64,000 nucleotides of DNA from Marispirochaeta aestuarii (GCF_002087085.1 NZ_MWQY01000017.1:36097-100096), one strand, 5' to 3'; numbered from the stretch's first letter, positions 54,411 to 62,750 are shown. The notes: generated from the sequence alone by a model not told the origin. Translations and numbers: made by a program.

Positions 54411-54969
54411 TATCCATCTCCTGAAGACTCTTGCGTATCCTGGCCGCACCATCCTGAACATCCGCACCATTAAGTTCGACTACAAGGTCCGCCGTCGAAC
54501 GGTACAATGTGTCCCGGTGCCTGAAAAGTTCGAGAAAACTCTCCCAGGGGGCCTTTTCATCCAGAAAAGGGGGAATTCCCCTGGCGGCTATTCGTGAAAA
54601 GAGGACTTCCGCTTCTTCGTAAAGGTACACCATAATCCCGAGTCCGGACAAGACGGGGAGGGCATCGGGATTGTCCGGGGTACCGCCGCCTAAAGCCAGT
54701 ACATATAATCCGCCCTGTTCACTGAGCCTTTTAAGCGCCCCGATTTCAAGCTCCTGGAAACCGGATTTGCCGAGACGTCGATAGATCTCCCGGGGCTCCC
54801 AGGTTATCGCATCCGGTCCTCCCCGGTTTTCACGACACAGGTCAACCACGAGATCATCGAGATCATGGAACTTGAGACCCAGTTCGTCTGCCAGGCGACG
54901 ACCAAGGGTGGATTTTCCGCAATGTTTGATTCCCGACACAATGATCGGGCGGGAAGGGATGTAATTCAT
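54400..54969 (-). CDS. aroK: shikimate kinase-like protein
   Basis: A 189-residue P-loop kinase (GIKHCGKST at about 13-21) expected to phosphorylate shikimate. DLDD (36-39) and LGGGTP (93-98) match the family. Two shikimate-contacting arginines differ: the FR of GEExFR aligns with FQ (Q72), and the lid RPLL aligns with PPFL (residues 133-136). The later Arg (R152) is kept. Placement directly before aroC, which it overlaps by 11 nt, supports a shikimate-pathway role. ATG 54969 is used; a GTG lies at 54978. Confidence 0.8.
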   Translation of the reverse strand: MNYIPSRPIIVSGIKHCGKSTLGRRLADELGLKFHDLDDLVVDLCRENRGGPDAITWEPREIYRRLGKSGFQELEIGALKRLSEQGGLYVLALGGGTPDNPDALPVLSGLGIMVYLYEEAEVLFSRIAARGIPPFLDEKAPWESFLELFRHRDTLYRSTADLVVELNGADVQDGAARIRKSLQEMDNVR

Positions 54970-55006
54970 AGGCGTCACGGCAGAGTACCTGTCAGCAGAC
55001 CGCTGG

Positions 55007-57100
55007 TCAAGGTTCAGAGGCGTTCAGCGGCGGTGCAGCCAGGGAAAACTGTGTCAGGGGGGAGGGGGCGGCGATTTCATACCCCTGGGCATAATCCACC
55101 CCGATATCCTTGAGGAGCAGGAGAATTTCCTTGGATCTTACAAACTCCGCCACCGTTACCGTTCCGATTATATGTCCCAGATTGTTGATGGCCTCCACCA
55201 TGGAGCGGTCGATGGGATTCTCATCCATATCGGAAACGAAGGTGCCGTCAATCTTCAGGTAATCCACGGGGAGGGTTTTCAGATAATTGAAGGAGGAGAA
55301 ACCGGAGCCGAAATCATCGAGGGAAAAGGAATAGCCCTTGTTTCGCATCTCCTTGATGAAATTATTGGTTACCTGCATGTTGGAAATGGCCGCCGTTTCG
55401 GTGACTTCGAAGCAGAGGTACTGGGAGGGAACCCCGGAGCTCGTCACCAGGTCCGCGATGGTCCCCAGAAACTGTTCATTCGCCAGGGTGCCGGCACTCA
55501 AGTTTATGCTGAACATCATATCCTCCTCAGGGGCTTCCCTGAGTATGGAGGATATTGCAGAAAGACTCTTTTTGACCACGGCCTTGTCAATGGTGGGCAT
55601 GAAGTTGTAACGCTCCGCAGCAGGAATAAAGGCCCCGGGCATGATAAGGTCTCCCTCGGGACTGACTATACGCAGAAGGATTTCATTCTTGACTGTCCGG
55701 TATTTTCCGTTCAGAGGAACGATGGGCTGATAGTAGAGTACCAGTCGGTCCTCTTCGATGGCGGAATTGAGCTTGGAGATCCAGGTCATTTCGTTACGCC
55801 GGTTCTGGAAGATATTGGCCGTCGAATCGTAGAGCTTGATCTTGTTGCCCCCCTCCTCCTTGGCGGTAAAGCAGGCATCGTCTGCTGCTGCCAGAATTGC
55901 CTGGATGTCCTTGGACTCGGTATCGATCTTTACCAGTCCTATGGAGGAGTTGATGGTGAAGACCTTGTCGTCCCAGACCATCTTGTGATTCACCAGCCGG
56001 TTCAGAAGCCGTTCAGAAATGAGTTTTGCCTGGCTGATGGATATGTGAGCCAGAATTACCCCGAACTCGTCCCCCCCCAGACGCGCGCAGAAATCCGAGG
56101 TCCGTACCATGGATTTGATGATGGAGGTGGCCTGCAGGAGCATCTCGTCCCCCGCGCGGTGTCCCAGGGTGTCATTGACCACCTTGAACTGGTCGAGGTC
56201 GATGTAGAGCAGGGCGTGGGTAATGGAGACGTCCAGGGTATTCTGGACCAGGCTGTTCAACCTCATGGAGAAAGCCTCCCGGTTGGCCAGACCGGTAAGA
56301 ATATCATGACTTGCCTGGTAGGAAATCCGGTCGCTCAGATGTTTTACCACCGAGGTATCGTGCAGGGCTACCACGCTCCCCTCGTTTTCTCCCCGGGGGC
56401 CGAGGATCATGGAAAAAGCTCCGTCCACGTGAATCTTGTCTCCGCTGCGGTTCATCAGAATTGTATCCTGGAACCGGAAGGGCAGGTCCTCGGCGGGAAT
56501 GTTCGTCAGGTCCGTGAAGTCTATGCGTCCGGCCCGGGAATCGTATATCTCCAGAACCTCTCCCAGGGGATTTCCTGTCAGCTCATCGCTGCCCCGTCCG
56601 AGAATGGAGACCGCCACGGGATTAACGAAACGTACCTTTCCATCGGTATCCGTGGCGATTATCCCATCCTCGATGGAGGAGAACATCGCAGAGTACCAGC
56701 GCTCCTGCCACTTGAGCTGCCTGTCGACGCTGTATTTATAGAGGGCAATATCTATACTCGTGTAGAGTTCTTTTTCCTTGAAGGGTTTCAGAATGTACCC
56801 CAGGGGCTCCACGTTTTTGGCCCGCTGCAGGGTCTTCTCGTCGGAATAGGCGGTCAGAAACATGACGGGAATCTCGAATCGCTCTTTTACAATCTCTGCA
56901 GTGTCGATACCGTCCATATCGCCGGAGAGCATTATGTCCATGAGAATTATATCAGGGGGCTCATTTTCGACGGACTCTATCGCCTGGGGACCGGTCGCGG
57001 CGACACCGGTTACCCGGTAACCGAAGTTTTCCAGTCTTCGCTGAAGGTCTATGGCGATGATCCGTTCGTCTTCAACTATAAGAATCTTCTCGTTGTTCAT
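55007..57100 (-). CDS. response regulator with PAS, GGDEF and EAL domains
   Basis: A 697-residue signalling protein. It has a REC domain (1-125, phospho-acceptor in DIILMDIM), PAS (about 130-255), GGDEF (about 265-430) with intact RLGGDEF, and EAL (about 440-690). In the EAL domain the signature reads EIL, but the Glu and the later LDDFGSG, KIDG and QGYE residues are present, so phosphodiesterase activity is possible. It controls c-di-GMP in response to an unknown histidine kinase, which is not adjacent. GAGGG precedes the ATG. It diverges from dgt. Confidence 0.9.
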   Translation of the reverse strand: MNNEKILIVEDERIIAIDLQRRLENFGYRVTGVAATGPQAIESVENEPPDIILMDIMLSGDMDGIDTAEIVKERFEIPVMFLTAYSDEKTLQRAKNVEPLGYILKPFKEKELYTSIDIALYKYSVDRQLKWQERWYSAMFSSIEDGIIATDTDGKVRFVNPVAVSILGRGSDELTGNPLGEVLEIYDSRAGRIDFTDLTNIPAEDLPFRFQDTILMNRSGDKIHVDGAFSMILGPRGENEGSVVALHDTSVVKHLSDRISYQASHDILTGLANREAFSMRLNSLVQNTLDVSITHALLYIDLDQFKVVNDTLGHRAGDEMLLQATSIIKSMVRTSDFCARLGGDEFGVILAHISISQAKLISERLLNRLVNHKMVWDDKVFTINSSIGLVKIDTESKDIQAILAAADDACFTAKEEGGNKIKLYDSTANIFQNRRNEMTWISKLNSAIEEDRLVLYYQPIVPLNGKYRTVKNEILLRIVSPEGDLIMPGAFIPAAERYNFMPTIDKAVVKKSLSAISSILREAPEEDMMFSINLSAGTLANEQFLGTIADLVTSSGVPSQYLCFEVTETAAISNMQVTNNFIKEMRNKGYSFSLDDFGSGFSSFNYLKTLPVDYLKIDGTFVSDMDENPIDRSMVEAINNLGHIIGTVTVAEFVRSKEILLLLKDIGVDYAQGYEIAAPSPLTQFSLAAPPLNASEP

Positions 57101-57218
57101 AATCCCTCAAATTACTCAATAACTCCATGATACTTACTTGTGGAAGAATATGCAAACCAAAATAATGATATATTTCATCTTGACATATTTCTTTCCTGTC
57201 ATCATGGTTTAAGCAGAT
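57101..57218. promoter_or_regulatory. divergent AT-rich intergenic region between the c-di-GMP gene and dgt
   Basis: 118 bp, much richer in A and T than its surroundings. A consensus TTGACA stands at 57180-57185, but the matching -10 is poor (CATGGT at 57203-57208). dgt has no clear Shine-Dalgarno. Several TATA-like stretches around 57158-57175 could serve either gene. No assignment is firm. Confidence 0.35.
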
Positions 57219-58361
57219 ATGAGCAGTCTGTTTTTTTCTACACCCTTGAGCCGGGAAGAACTGACCCTCAGGGTCCGTCCCCGGGACAACGACGTGCGGG
57301 GGGCCTTTTTCCGGGATACAACCGCGATTATCCATTCAAATCCCTTCAGGCGCCTGAAACACAAGACCCAGGTCTTCTTTACCCCCCAGAACGACCACAT
57401 CTGCACCCGGATAGAGCATGTTCTGCACGTTGCCAGTGTGGCTGCCACCATCTGCCGTTCCCTGAACCTCGACGCGGATCTTGCCTGGGCCATCGGACTC
57501 GGACACGATCTGGGGCATACCCCCTTCGGCCATGTGGGGGAGAAAATCGTGGAAGAGATAATGGGTGCCCCCTTTGCCCATGAACTCTATTCCCTGCGGG
57601 TTGTCGACAAGCTGATCAACCACGGGCGGGGGCTCAATCTTACCTATGCCGTCCGGGACGGCATAGTCAATCACTGCGGTGAGCAGTTTGAACAGGCGAT
57701 AGTACCGGATTTTGAGCTCAAGGATCTTTCAGCCATACAGGCCCGGAACCGCTACCCTTCGACCTGGGAGGGCTGCGTTGTCCGGATGTCCGATAAAATT
57801 GCCTATCTTGGACGGGATTTTGAGGATGCCGTCAAGCTGAGGATTCTTTCCAGGGATTCTCTTCCGAAAAAGGTGAGCAGCCTGCTTGGAGTCTCCAACG
57901 GGGAGATTATCGATTCCCTGGTAAACGACATAATCCAGTCATCCCTCAAGACCGGGACAATCGGTTTTACCAGGCCGGTATATGAGGCACTGCTGAGTTT
58001 CAAGGAATTCAACTACGAACGTATCTATCGACATGAACTTCTATCGGAATACCACAGTTATTTCCGGCGTATTCTCTTTGCCCTCCATACCTATCTGACG
58101 GATCTTTACGCCCGTTTCGGCAGCGAGTACAAACGTTATCCTGAAGAGGGGAATACCCTTGCCGCCCGCTACGGGGAGTATCTTTTAAAAATGGAGGAAC
58201 TCTACAGCAGTGAGAAGGCCTCTCCCTCTTCCATGGCCATCGACTACATCGCGGGAATGACCGATGATTTTGCCCTGGATGCGGTATCGGAGATCATGGT
58301 CCCCAAACACTTCCAGTCGAAATTCGACACCCTTCTGTTTGAAAGGCGGGGAAGAATTTGA
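57219..58361 (+). CDS. dgt: dGTPase-like HD-domain dNTP triphosphohydrolase
   Basis: A 380-residue HD-domain enzyme that cleaves dNTPs to deoxynucleoside and triphosphate. SNPFRRLKHKTQVF, RIEHVLHVASVA, LGHDLGHTPFGHVGE and the later VRMSDKIAYLGRD supply the metal-binding H...HD...D set. Length matches the shorter dgt type. Its location near the nrd genes places dNTP breakdown next to dNTP synthesis. Confidence 0.92.
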   Translation: MSSLFFSTPLSREELTLRVRPRDNDVRGAFFRDTTAIIHSNPFRRLKHKTQVFFTPQNDHICTRIEHVLHVASVAATICRSLNLDADLAWAIGLGHDLGHTPFGHVGEKIVEEIMGAPFAHELYSLRVVDKLINHGRGLNLTYAVRDGIVNHCGEQFEQAIVPDFELKDLSAIQARNRYPSTWEGCVVRMSDKIAYLGRDFEDAVKLRILSRDSLPKKVSSLLGVSNGEIIDSLVNDIIQSSLKTGTIGFTRPVYEALLSFKEFNYERIYRHELLSEYHSYFRRILFALHTYLTDLYARFGSEYKRYPEEGNTLAARYGEYLLKMEELYSSEKASPSSMAIDYIAGMTDDFALDAVSEIMVPKHFQSKFDTLLFERRGRI

Positions 58362-58386
58362 CAAGCCCCGGCGGGAGTAGTATTTT
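58358..58386 (+). promoter_or_regulatory. promoter for the small gene after dgt
   Basis: A consensus TTGACA (58358-58363, overlapping the dgt stop codon), 17 nt, TATTTT (58381-58386). This gives an independent transcript of about 60 nt of leader plus the small gene at 58453. Confidence 0.5.
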
Positions 58387-58452
58387 ATAAGCGCCTTGAG
58401 AATCAGCCGCATCCACAGACAGCTTTAAGAAACTTTTTCCGGGAGTTTCAGC

Positions 58453-58719
58453 GTGATGTACCAGGAGAAAATTGGGGAATACCTTCTGCGCACGGAGGAG
58501 ATGTATCCTCGTCAGGTGGAAAACGTTCTTCTGCGGCAACAGTGCGGTGACAGGCGGCGTTTCGGCGAAATCGCGGTTGACCTGCGCTACATCGATCGAA
58601 AAACCCTCGAAACCTGTCTTTCCGCCTCTGATCTTCCCCTCTGGACGAAACGGAAAACCGATAAAAGCCTCAGATCCTCAGCTTCCGACAGAGGCATTTC
58701 ATCTTTTAAAGAGTCCTGA
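58453..58719 (+). CDS. small protein resembling part of a GspE/MshE N-terminal domain
   Basis: An 88-residue protein. RRFGEIAVDLRYIDRKTLETCL (about 35-56) resembles the GEILVELGYI-type motif of type II secretion ATPase N-terminal (c-di-GMP-binding MshEN-like) domains; the tail is basic and unstructured. It starts with GTG at 58453 (GGGAG 7 nt upstream) or ATG at 58456. It has its own consensus promoter. The length and weak similarity leave function open. Confidence 0.5.
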   Translation: MMYQEKIGEYLLRTEEMYPRQVENVLLRQQCGDRRRFGEIAVDLRYIDRKTLETCLSASDLPLWTKRKTDKSLRSSASDRGISSFKES

Positions 58720-58794
58720 AAGACAGCGGGACACCCCAAAAACTCTTTCCTGCCAATGCAGCAGTGCAGGCGGCTGCTGTATCGATGTGAACCC

Positions 58795-59493
58795 TTAATT
58801 GTTCCGCAGCTTCGTGGGTATCCCTGCCGATCGAAGCTTCTGTGCAACGGCTTCGAGGACCTCGGGGTTGTAGGGGTCTACATCGCTCCAGGCACTGTCC
58901 AGAGTTCGCTGGTTTCTGTATCCCGACAGAAGGTAAGAGTCCGCCCCCTGCACCTCGGGGATAATGTCGTCGAAATCCTTCTCATCCACGATGCCAGGGA
59001 CCATGGTTGTCCGGAGCTGATGGGGTATCCCGCTCTGGATCAGGATTTTCAGGCTCCTCCGTATCTGTTCTACCAGTTCTTCCGCCTTCGCACCCGGAGA
59101 CAGAACCCTGGGGTAGTTGGAGAAAGATGTCTTGATATCCATGGCGACAAAGTCAGGCCTGAGATTCTCCAGCACTTCGGGAAAACTTCCGTTGGTATCG
59201 ATTTTTACCGGCAATCCGAGCTCCCGTATTGCCGTGAGAAGATTCCCGATATTCCGGTGCAGCAGAGGTTCCCCCCCGGTAATCACAACCCCCCCCAGCA
59301 CGGGGCGCCGCTTTTCCAGAAACCTGAGGATCTCGTCAAAGGCGATAAAATCCTCCGGAACAGGTCCCTGGACGAGTTCAGGATTGTGACAGTAGGGACA
59401 GCGAAAATTACACCCCGGCGTAAAGAGGACTGCAGCCACCTTGCCGGGGTAATCAATTAGGGAGGTTTTGACCAGCCCCAGACGACGGATCAA
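58795..59493 (-). CDS. nrdG: anaerobic RNR-activating radical SAM enzyme (NrdG2 type)
   Basis: A 232-residue radical SAM protein. CNFRCPYC is the Cx3Cx2C motif binding the [4Fe-4S] cluster, and VITGGEPLLH is the SAM-binding GGE. The N-terminal GLVKTSLIDYPGKVAAVLFTPG is typical of the NrdG2 class of ribonucleoside-triphosphate reductase activases. It would place the glycyl radical, here on the small subunit encoded just upstream, whose end it overlaps by 4 nt. Confidence 0.9.
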   Translation of the reverse strand: MIRRLGLVKTSLIDYPGKVAAVLFTPGCNFRCPYCHNPELVQGPVPEDFIAFDEILRFLEKRRPVLGGVVITGGEPLLHRNIGNLLTAIRELGLPVKIDTNGSFPEVLENLRPDFVAMDIKTSFSNYPRVLSPGAKAEELVEQIRRSLKILIQSGIPHQLRTTMVPGIVDEKDFDDIIPEVQGADSYLLSGYRNQRTLDSAWSDVDPYNPEVLEAVAQKLRSAGIPTKLRNN

Positions 59494-60047
59494 CCGGCCG
59501 CCCGTTCTTTATTGAAAGTCCTGAGAAGTTCCTGGAGATTTGCACTGCGCAGGACTTCGTTGCCCGCGGAATCCCGGAAGATTACCGTCGGGGTAGCACA
59601 GACCGCAAGTTCTCCCGCCAGTTCAAAACCTTCATCCATGTCCACATTGATCTCGCTTCCCGGAAAGCCGAGTTCCGCAAGATATGTCCTGACGGGTGGA
59701 CAGTTCGGGCAGGTAGTGCGGAAGAAATACTGATAGGAGGCTATATTGTTAAGATCCAAGGCCTCTCCGGACTGCTTCTGATCCCCGTCGATACGGCGGC
59801 GGATTTCGTCTTTAGTTCCAGCAAGCTGCGCTTTTTCCGCGTACTCCCCGGGGAGCTCGAAGGTCCGTCGGTGGTTGTACTCCTCCCGTTTGCCCCGGTT
59901 CCAGTTTTTTACCGAGCGGTAGTATCCGACGATCCGGGTATAGACCTCTGTCTGACGGCCTCTGACGTCTTTGACTTCTCTGTTCAGTCTTTCTATCTCT
60001 CTGTCGATCTGTTCAATTGTCATTGTGCTGTCCGGTTTTTCCTTCAT
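59490..60047 (-). CDS. free-standing NrdD glycyl-radical domain fused to a glutaredoxin-like domain
   Basis: A 185-residue two-part protein. Residues 34-63 (EVYTRIVGYYRSVKNWNRGK ...) are the C-terminal glycyl-radical segment of class III NrdD; Gly41 in RIVGY would carry the radical. Residues about 100-180 form a thioredoxin fold with CPNC (113-116) and the cis-Pro loop ATPTVIF. A charged helix (10-28) precedes the Gly loop. The neighbouring NrdD lacks this loop. It has its own strong site (AAAGGAG, 6 nt before the ATG) and lies 20 bp after nrdD in another frame. I infer that it supplies both the radical and the reductant to NrdD. Confidence 0.85.
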   Translation of the reverse strand: MKEKPDSTMTIEQIDREIERLNREVKDVRGRQTEVYTRIVGYYRSVKNWNRGKREEYNHRRTFELPGEYAEKAQLAGTKDEIRRRIDGDQKQSGEALDLNNIASYQYFFRTTCPNCPPVRTYLAELGFPGSEINVDMDEGFELAGELAVCATPTVIFRDSAGNEVLRSANLQELLRTFNKERAAG

Positions 60048-60067
60048 CTTTTACTCCTTTGCTGACT

Positions 60068-62167
60068 TTATGCGCTTTCCGAAACCATCTCGTTCTTCAG
60101 GGCTTCCAGGCGATGGATCTCCGTCTTCAGACGTGCGCGCTCCTCTTCCCGACAGCGGGGACACTCGAAGTGTTCTCCCGAAATGTAGCCGTGAACAGGA
60201 CATACCGAGAAGGTAGGGGTCACGGTGAAGTAGGGAAGGTGGTAGTTTGTTGCGATACTCTTTACGAGGTTCCTGCAGGCTTCGGTGTCTTCTATCGCCT
60301 CACCCACGAGCCCGTGAAAAACGGTGCCCCCGGTGTAGCGGGTCTGCAGAGCGTCCTGATGATCCAGGGCCTCGAAGATATCCTCCGTATATTCCACCGG
60401 CAGCTGGGTGGAGTTGGTATAATATACCTCTTCCTCGCCGCCGGTAATGATGTCGGGATAGCGCTCCTTGTCGTGCTTCGCCAGACGGTAACTGGTGCTT
60501 TCGGCGGGTGTAGCCTCCAGGTTGAAGAGGTCCCCGGTGCGTTCCTGGTAGTCCGCAAGGCGGTCCCGCATGTAGTCCAGTACTTCAAGGGCAAACTGTT
60601 TTCCCTCCGGGAGGGTGATATCCGCTCCGAGAAAGTTGAGGAGGCATTCGTTCATGCCGCAGATGCCTATGGTGGAGAAGTGGTTGTTCAAATGTTTCAG
60701 ATACCGCCTGGTGTAGGGGAACAGACCGTTCTCCATGAGCCGGTTAATAACCTTGCGTTTGATGGTGAGGGACTCGGCGGCCAGATCCATCATGCGGGCC
60801 AGGCGCCGGAAGAACTCCCCCCTGTTCTTTGAAAGGTACCCGATTCTGGGAAGGTTGATGGTTACAACCCCGATGGAACCGGTAAACTCATCGGAGCCGA
60901 ATAGTCCTCCGCCCCGTTTTCTGAGTTCCCGCTTGTCGAGTTGGAGGCGGCAGCACATGGAACGTACGTCTCCGGGGTCCAGATCGGAGTTGATGAAGTT
61001 CTGAAAATAGGGTGTGCCGTATTTGGCTGTCATGTCGAAGAGCAGCTCCGCATTGGGGGATTCCCACTGAAATTCCCTGGTAATATTGTAGGTGGGAATG
61101 GGGTACTGGAATCCCCTGCCGTTGGCGTCCCCGGCAAGCATGAGTTCGATAAAAACTTTGTTTATAAGGTTCATCTCTTCCTGGCAGTCACCGTAGGTAA
61201 ATTCAGCCTCGCTGCCCCCGACAATGGCGGGTTTATCCGCCAGGTCCGGCGGAACGGTCCAGTCCAGGGTTATATTGGTAAAGGGCGCCTGACTTCCCCA
61301 GCGGGAGGGGGTGTTGACACCGAAGATGAAACTCTGGATTGCCTGCTTGACGTCATCCTCGCTGAGGGTGTCGATCTTTACAAAGGGAGCCAGATAGGTG
61401 TCGAAACTCGAGAGGGCCTGGGCGCCGGCCCACTCGTTCTGCATGATTCCGAGAAAATTGACTATCTGCTGTATCAGGGTAGACAGGTGCTTTGCCGGAG
61501 TCGAGGTAATCTTGTCCGGAACGCCCCCAAGCCCCTCCTGGATCAGCTGACGAAGGGACCAGCCGGCGCAGTATCCGGAGAACATGGAAAGGTCGTGGAT
61601 GTGAAAATCCGCCTTTCTGTGGGCGTCGGCGATCTCGTCGGGATAGATATTCTTGAGCCAGTAGTTGGCGGTGATGGTTCCGGAATTGTGCAGAATCAGA
61701 CCGCCCAGGGAAAAGTTGACATTGGCGTTCTCGTTGACTCTCCAGTCCGACTGGCTCAGGTAACCGTCCATGGTGGAATTGATATCCACCATGAGTTTCC
61801 TGGTATCCCGCATTACCTCGTGACGGGCACGATATATAATGTATTTCTTGGCTATATCGCTCTCTCCGGACTCGATGAGTACGTTCTCCACGATATCCTG
61901 AATTTCTTCCACCGCGGGAGCGGAGTTGGGATGTCGGGTGCTCATGAAATCCAGGAGACGCTTTTCCACCCTGGCGGTAAGAACCTCCACCAGAGGCATG
62001 TTTTCCCTGTCTCTGGCCGCCTGTATGGCCCGGCTTATGGCCGAGGCTATCCGCCAGCGATCATACTGCTCAATGGCTCCGTCCCGCTTGACTATCTGTC
62101 GTACCGGGTGTCCTTCAGTGTCGGTATGATGTTCCTTTAAAAAATCTTTCCAGCTGTTCTCGGGCAT
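60068..62167 (-). CDS. nrdD: class III ribonucleoside-triphosphate reductase, catalytic part without glycyl-radical loop
   Basis: A 699-residue NrdD. An ATP-cone (about 22-115) is followed by the ten-stranded barrel with C200 (SGYCAGWSL) and the thiyl-radical Cys C503 (GICGMNECL). A zinc site of CPVHG and CPRC (C656, H659, C669, C672) follows. The protein then ends in a charged helix, without the RxxGY glycyl-radical motif that normally comes next. That motif is on the following gene. GGGAGGGG precedes the ATG. It reduces NTPs to dNTPs under anoxia, presumably as a two-polypeptide enzyme activated by NrdG. Confidence 0.92.
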   Translation of the reverse strand: MPENSWKDFLKEHHTDTEGHPVRQIVKRDGAIEQYDRWRIASAISRAIQAARDRENMPLVEVLTARVEKRLLDFMSTRHPNSAPAVEEIQDIVENVLIESGESDIAKKYIIYRARHEVMRDTRKLMVDINSTMDGYLSQSDWRVNENANVNFSLGGLILHNSGTITANYWLKNIYPDEIADAHRKADFHIHDLSMFSGYCAGWSLRQLIQEGLGGVPDKITSTPAKHLSTLIQQIVNFLGIMQNEWAGAQALSSFDTYLAPFVKIDTLSEDDVKQAIQSFIFGVNTPSRWGSQAPFTNITLDWTVPPDLADKPAIVGGSEAEFTYGDCQEEMNLINKVFIELMLAGDANGRGFQYPIPTYNITREFQWESPNAELLFDMTAKYGTPYFQNFINSDLDPGDVRSMCCRLQLDKRELRKRGGGLFGSDEFTGSIGVVTINLPRIGYLSKNRGEFFRRLARMMDLAAESLTIKRKVINRLMENGLFPYTRRYLKHLNNHFSTIGICGMNECLLNFLGADITLPEGKQFALEVLDYMRDRLADYQERTGDLFNLEATPAESTSYRLAKHDKERYPDIITGGEEEVYYTNSTQLPVEYTEDIFEALDHQDALQTRYTGGTVFHGLVGEAIEDTEACRNLVKSIATNYHLPYFTVTPTFSVCPVHGYISGEHFECPRCREEERARLKTEIHRLEALKNEMVSESA

Positions 62168-62220
62168 AAAAAAATGTTCCCCTCCCAGTTTTACTTCAAG
62201 TATTTTGTTATATGCCTGCC

Positions 62221-62676
62221 CTAGCGGGTAAGCTTTTCGATCTCGTTTATGAACTCATCGACATTGTCAAACATGCGGTACACCGAGGCAAAACGCACAT
62301 AGGCAACTCCGTCAAGTTCATAGAGTTTCTTCAGCACCATCTCACCGATCTCCTCGGCACGGATCTCCCTGCTGTTCTTGGATATCAAAGCTGCTTCGTC
62401 CTCTATGGCGTGAAGCATCTCCTCGATATCCTTCTGGGAAACAGGACGCTTCTGCATGGACCGCTGTATACCCTGTTCGATCTTGTCCATGCTGAACGGT
62501 TCCCGGCGTCCGTCCCTCTTGATCACCATAAGAGGCTTTTCTTCTATGCGCTCGTAAGAGGTAAAGCGATACCCGCAGGACAGACACTCCCGTCGGCGAC
62601 GTATGGACGTACCGCTGGCATTCTGCCGGGACTCAACAACGCGATCTTCCACTTCGTGGCAATGAGGACAGCGCAT
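62221..62676 (-). CDS. nrdR: transcriptional repressor NrdR
   Basis: A 151-residue regulator. The N-terminal zinc ribbon (CPHC ... CLSC, first about 3-6, second about 31-34) and ATP-cone (VIKRDGRREPF onward) are diagnostic. It senses dNTP/ATP and represses nrd genes. ATG 62676 starts right at MRCPHC; a longer frame to 62745 would run into the NrdR boxes. It is first in the nrdR-nrdD-radical/redoxin-nrdG operon, so it likely controls its own transcript. Confidence 0.95.
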   Translation of the reverse strand: MRCPHCHEVEDRVVESRQNASGTSIRRRRECLSCGYRFTSYERIEEKPLMVIKRDGRREPFSMDKIEQGIQRSMQKRPVSQKDIEEMLHAIEDEAALISKNSREIRAEEIGEMVLKKLYELDGVAYVRFASVYRMFDNVDEFINEIEKLTR

Positions 62677-62715
62677 ATTTCTGACTAATTCCTTACAGAG
62701 CCGCCATATATAGCG

Positions 62716-62731
62716 ACCGTATATATAGTGC
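62716..62731. promoter_or_regulatory. NrdR box 1
   Basis: ACCGTATATATAGTGC matches the NrdR consensus ACACWAYATATWGWGT at 13 of 16 positions by hand. It lies just downstream of the nrdR promoter. A weaker related sequence, CCATATATAGCG, lies at about 62704-62715. Confidence 0.6.
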
Positions 62732-62750
62732 TTAATTACGGACAATCAGA

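Noticed and set aside
55172..57130. Long plus-strand open frame (652 codons) opposite the GGDEF-EAL gene
   Set aside because: It is fully antisense to a gene with clear domains, has no domain of its own, and its frame is kept open by codon bias of the real gene. The same applies to the long frames at 1814-3205, 3079-4659, 32969-34471, 45466-46755 and 60941-62140.
58720..58794. Terminator between the small gene and nrdG
   Set aside because: Only a weak AGCAG/CTGCT repeat with a long loop and no T tract is present.
58795..59493. Radical SAM gene as the missing AmmeMemoRadiSam enzyme
   Set aside because: Its N-terminus and operon (nrdR-nrdD) fit the RNR activase NrdG, and it is 56 kb from the AMMECR1-MEMO pair.
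59490..62167. NrdD and the radical/redoxin gene as one gene broken by a sequencing frameshift
   Set aside because: The genes are separated by an in-frame stop, a good Shine-Dalgarno and an ATG, and both flanks hold plausible helices rather than a broken domain. Still worth resequencing.
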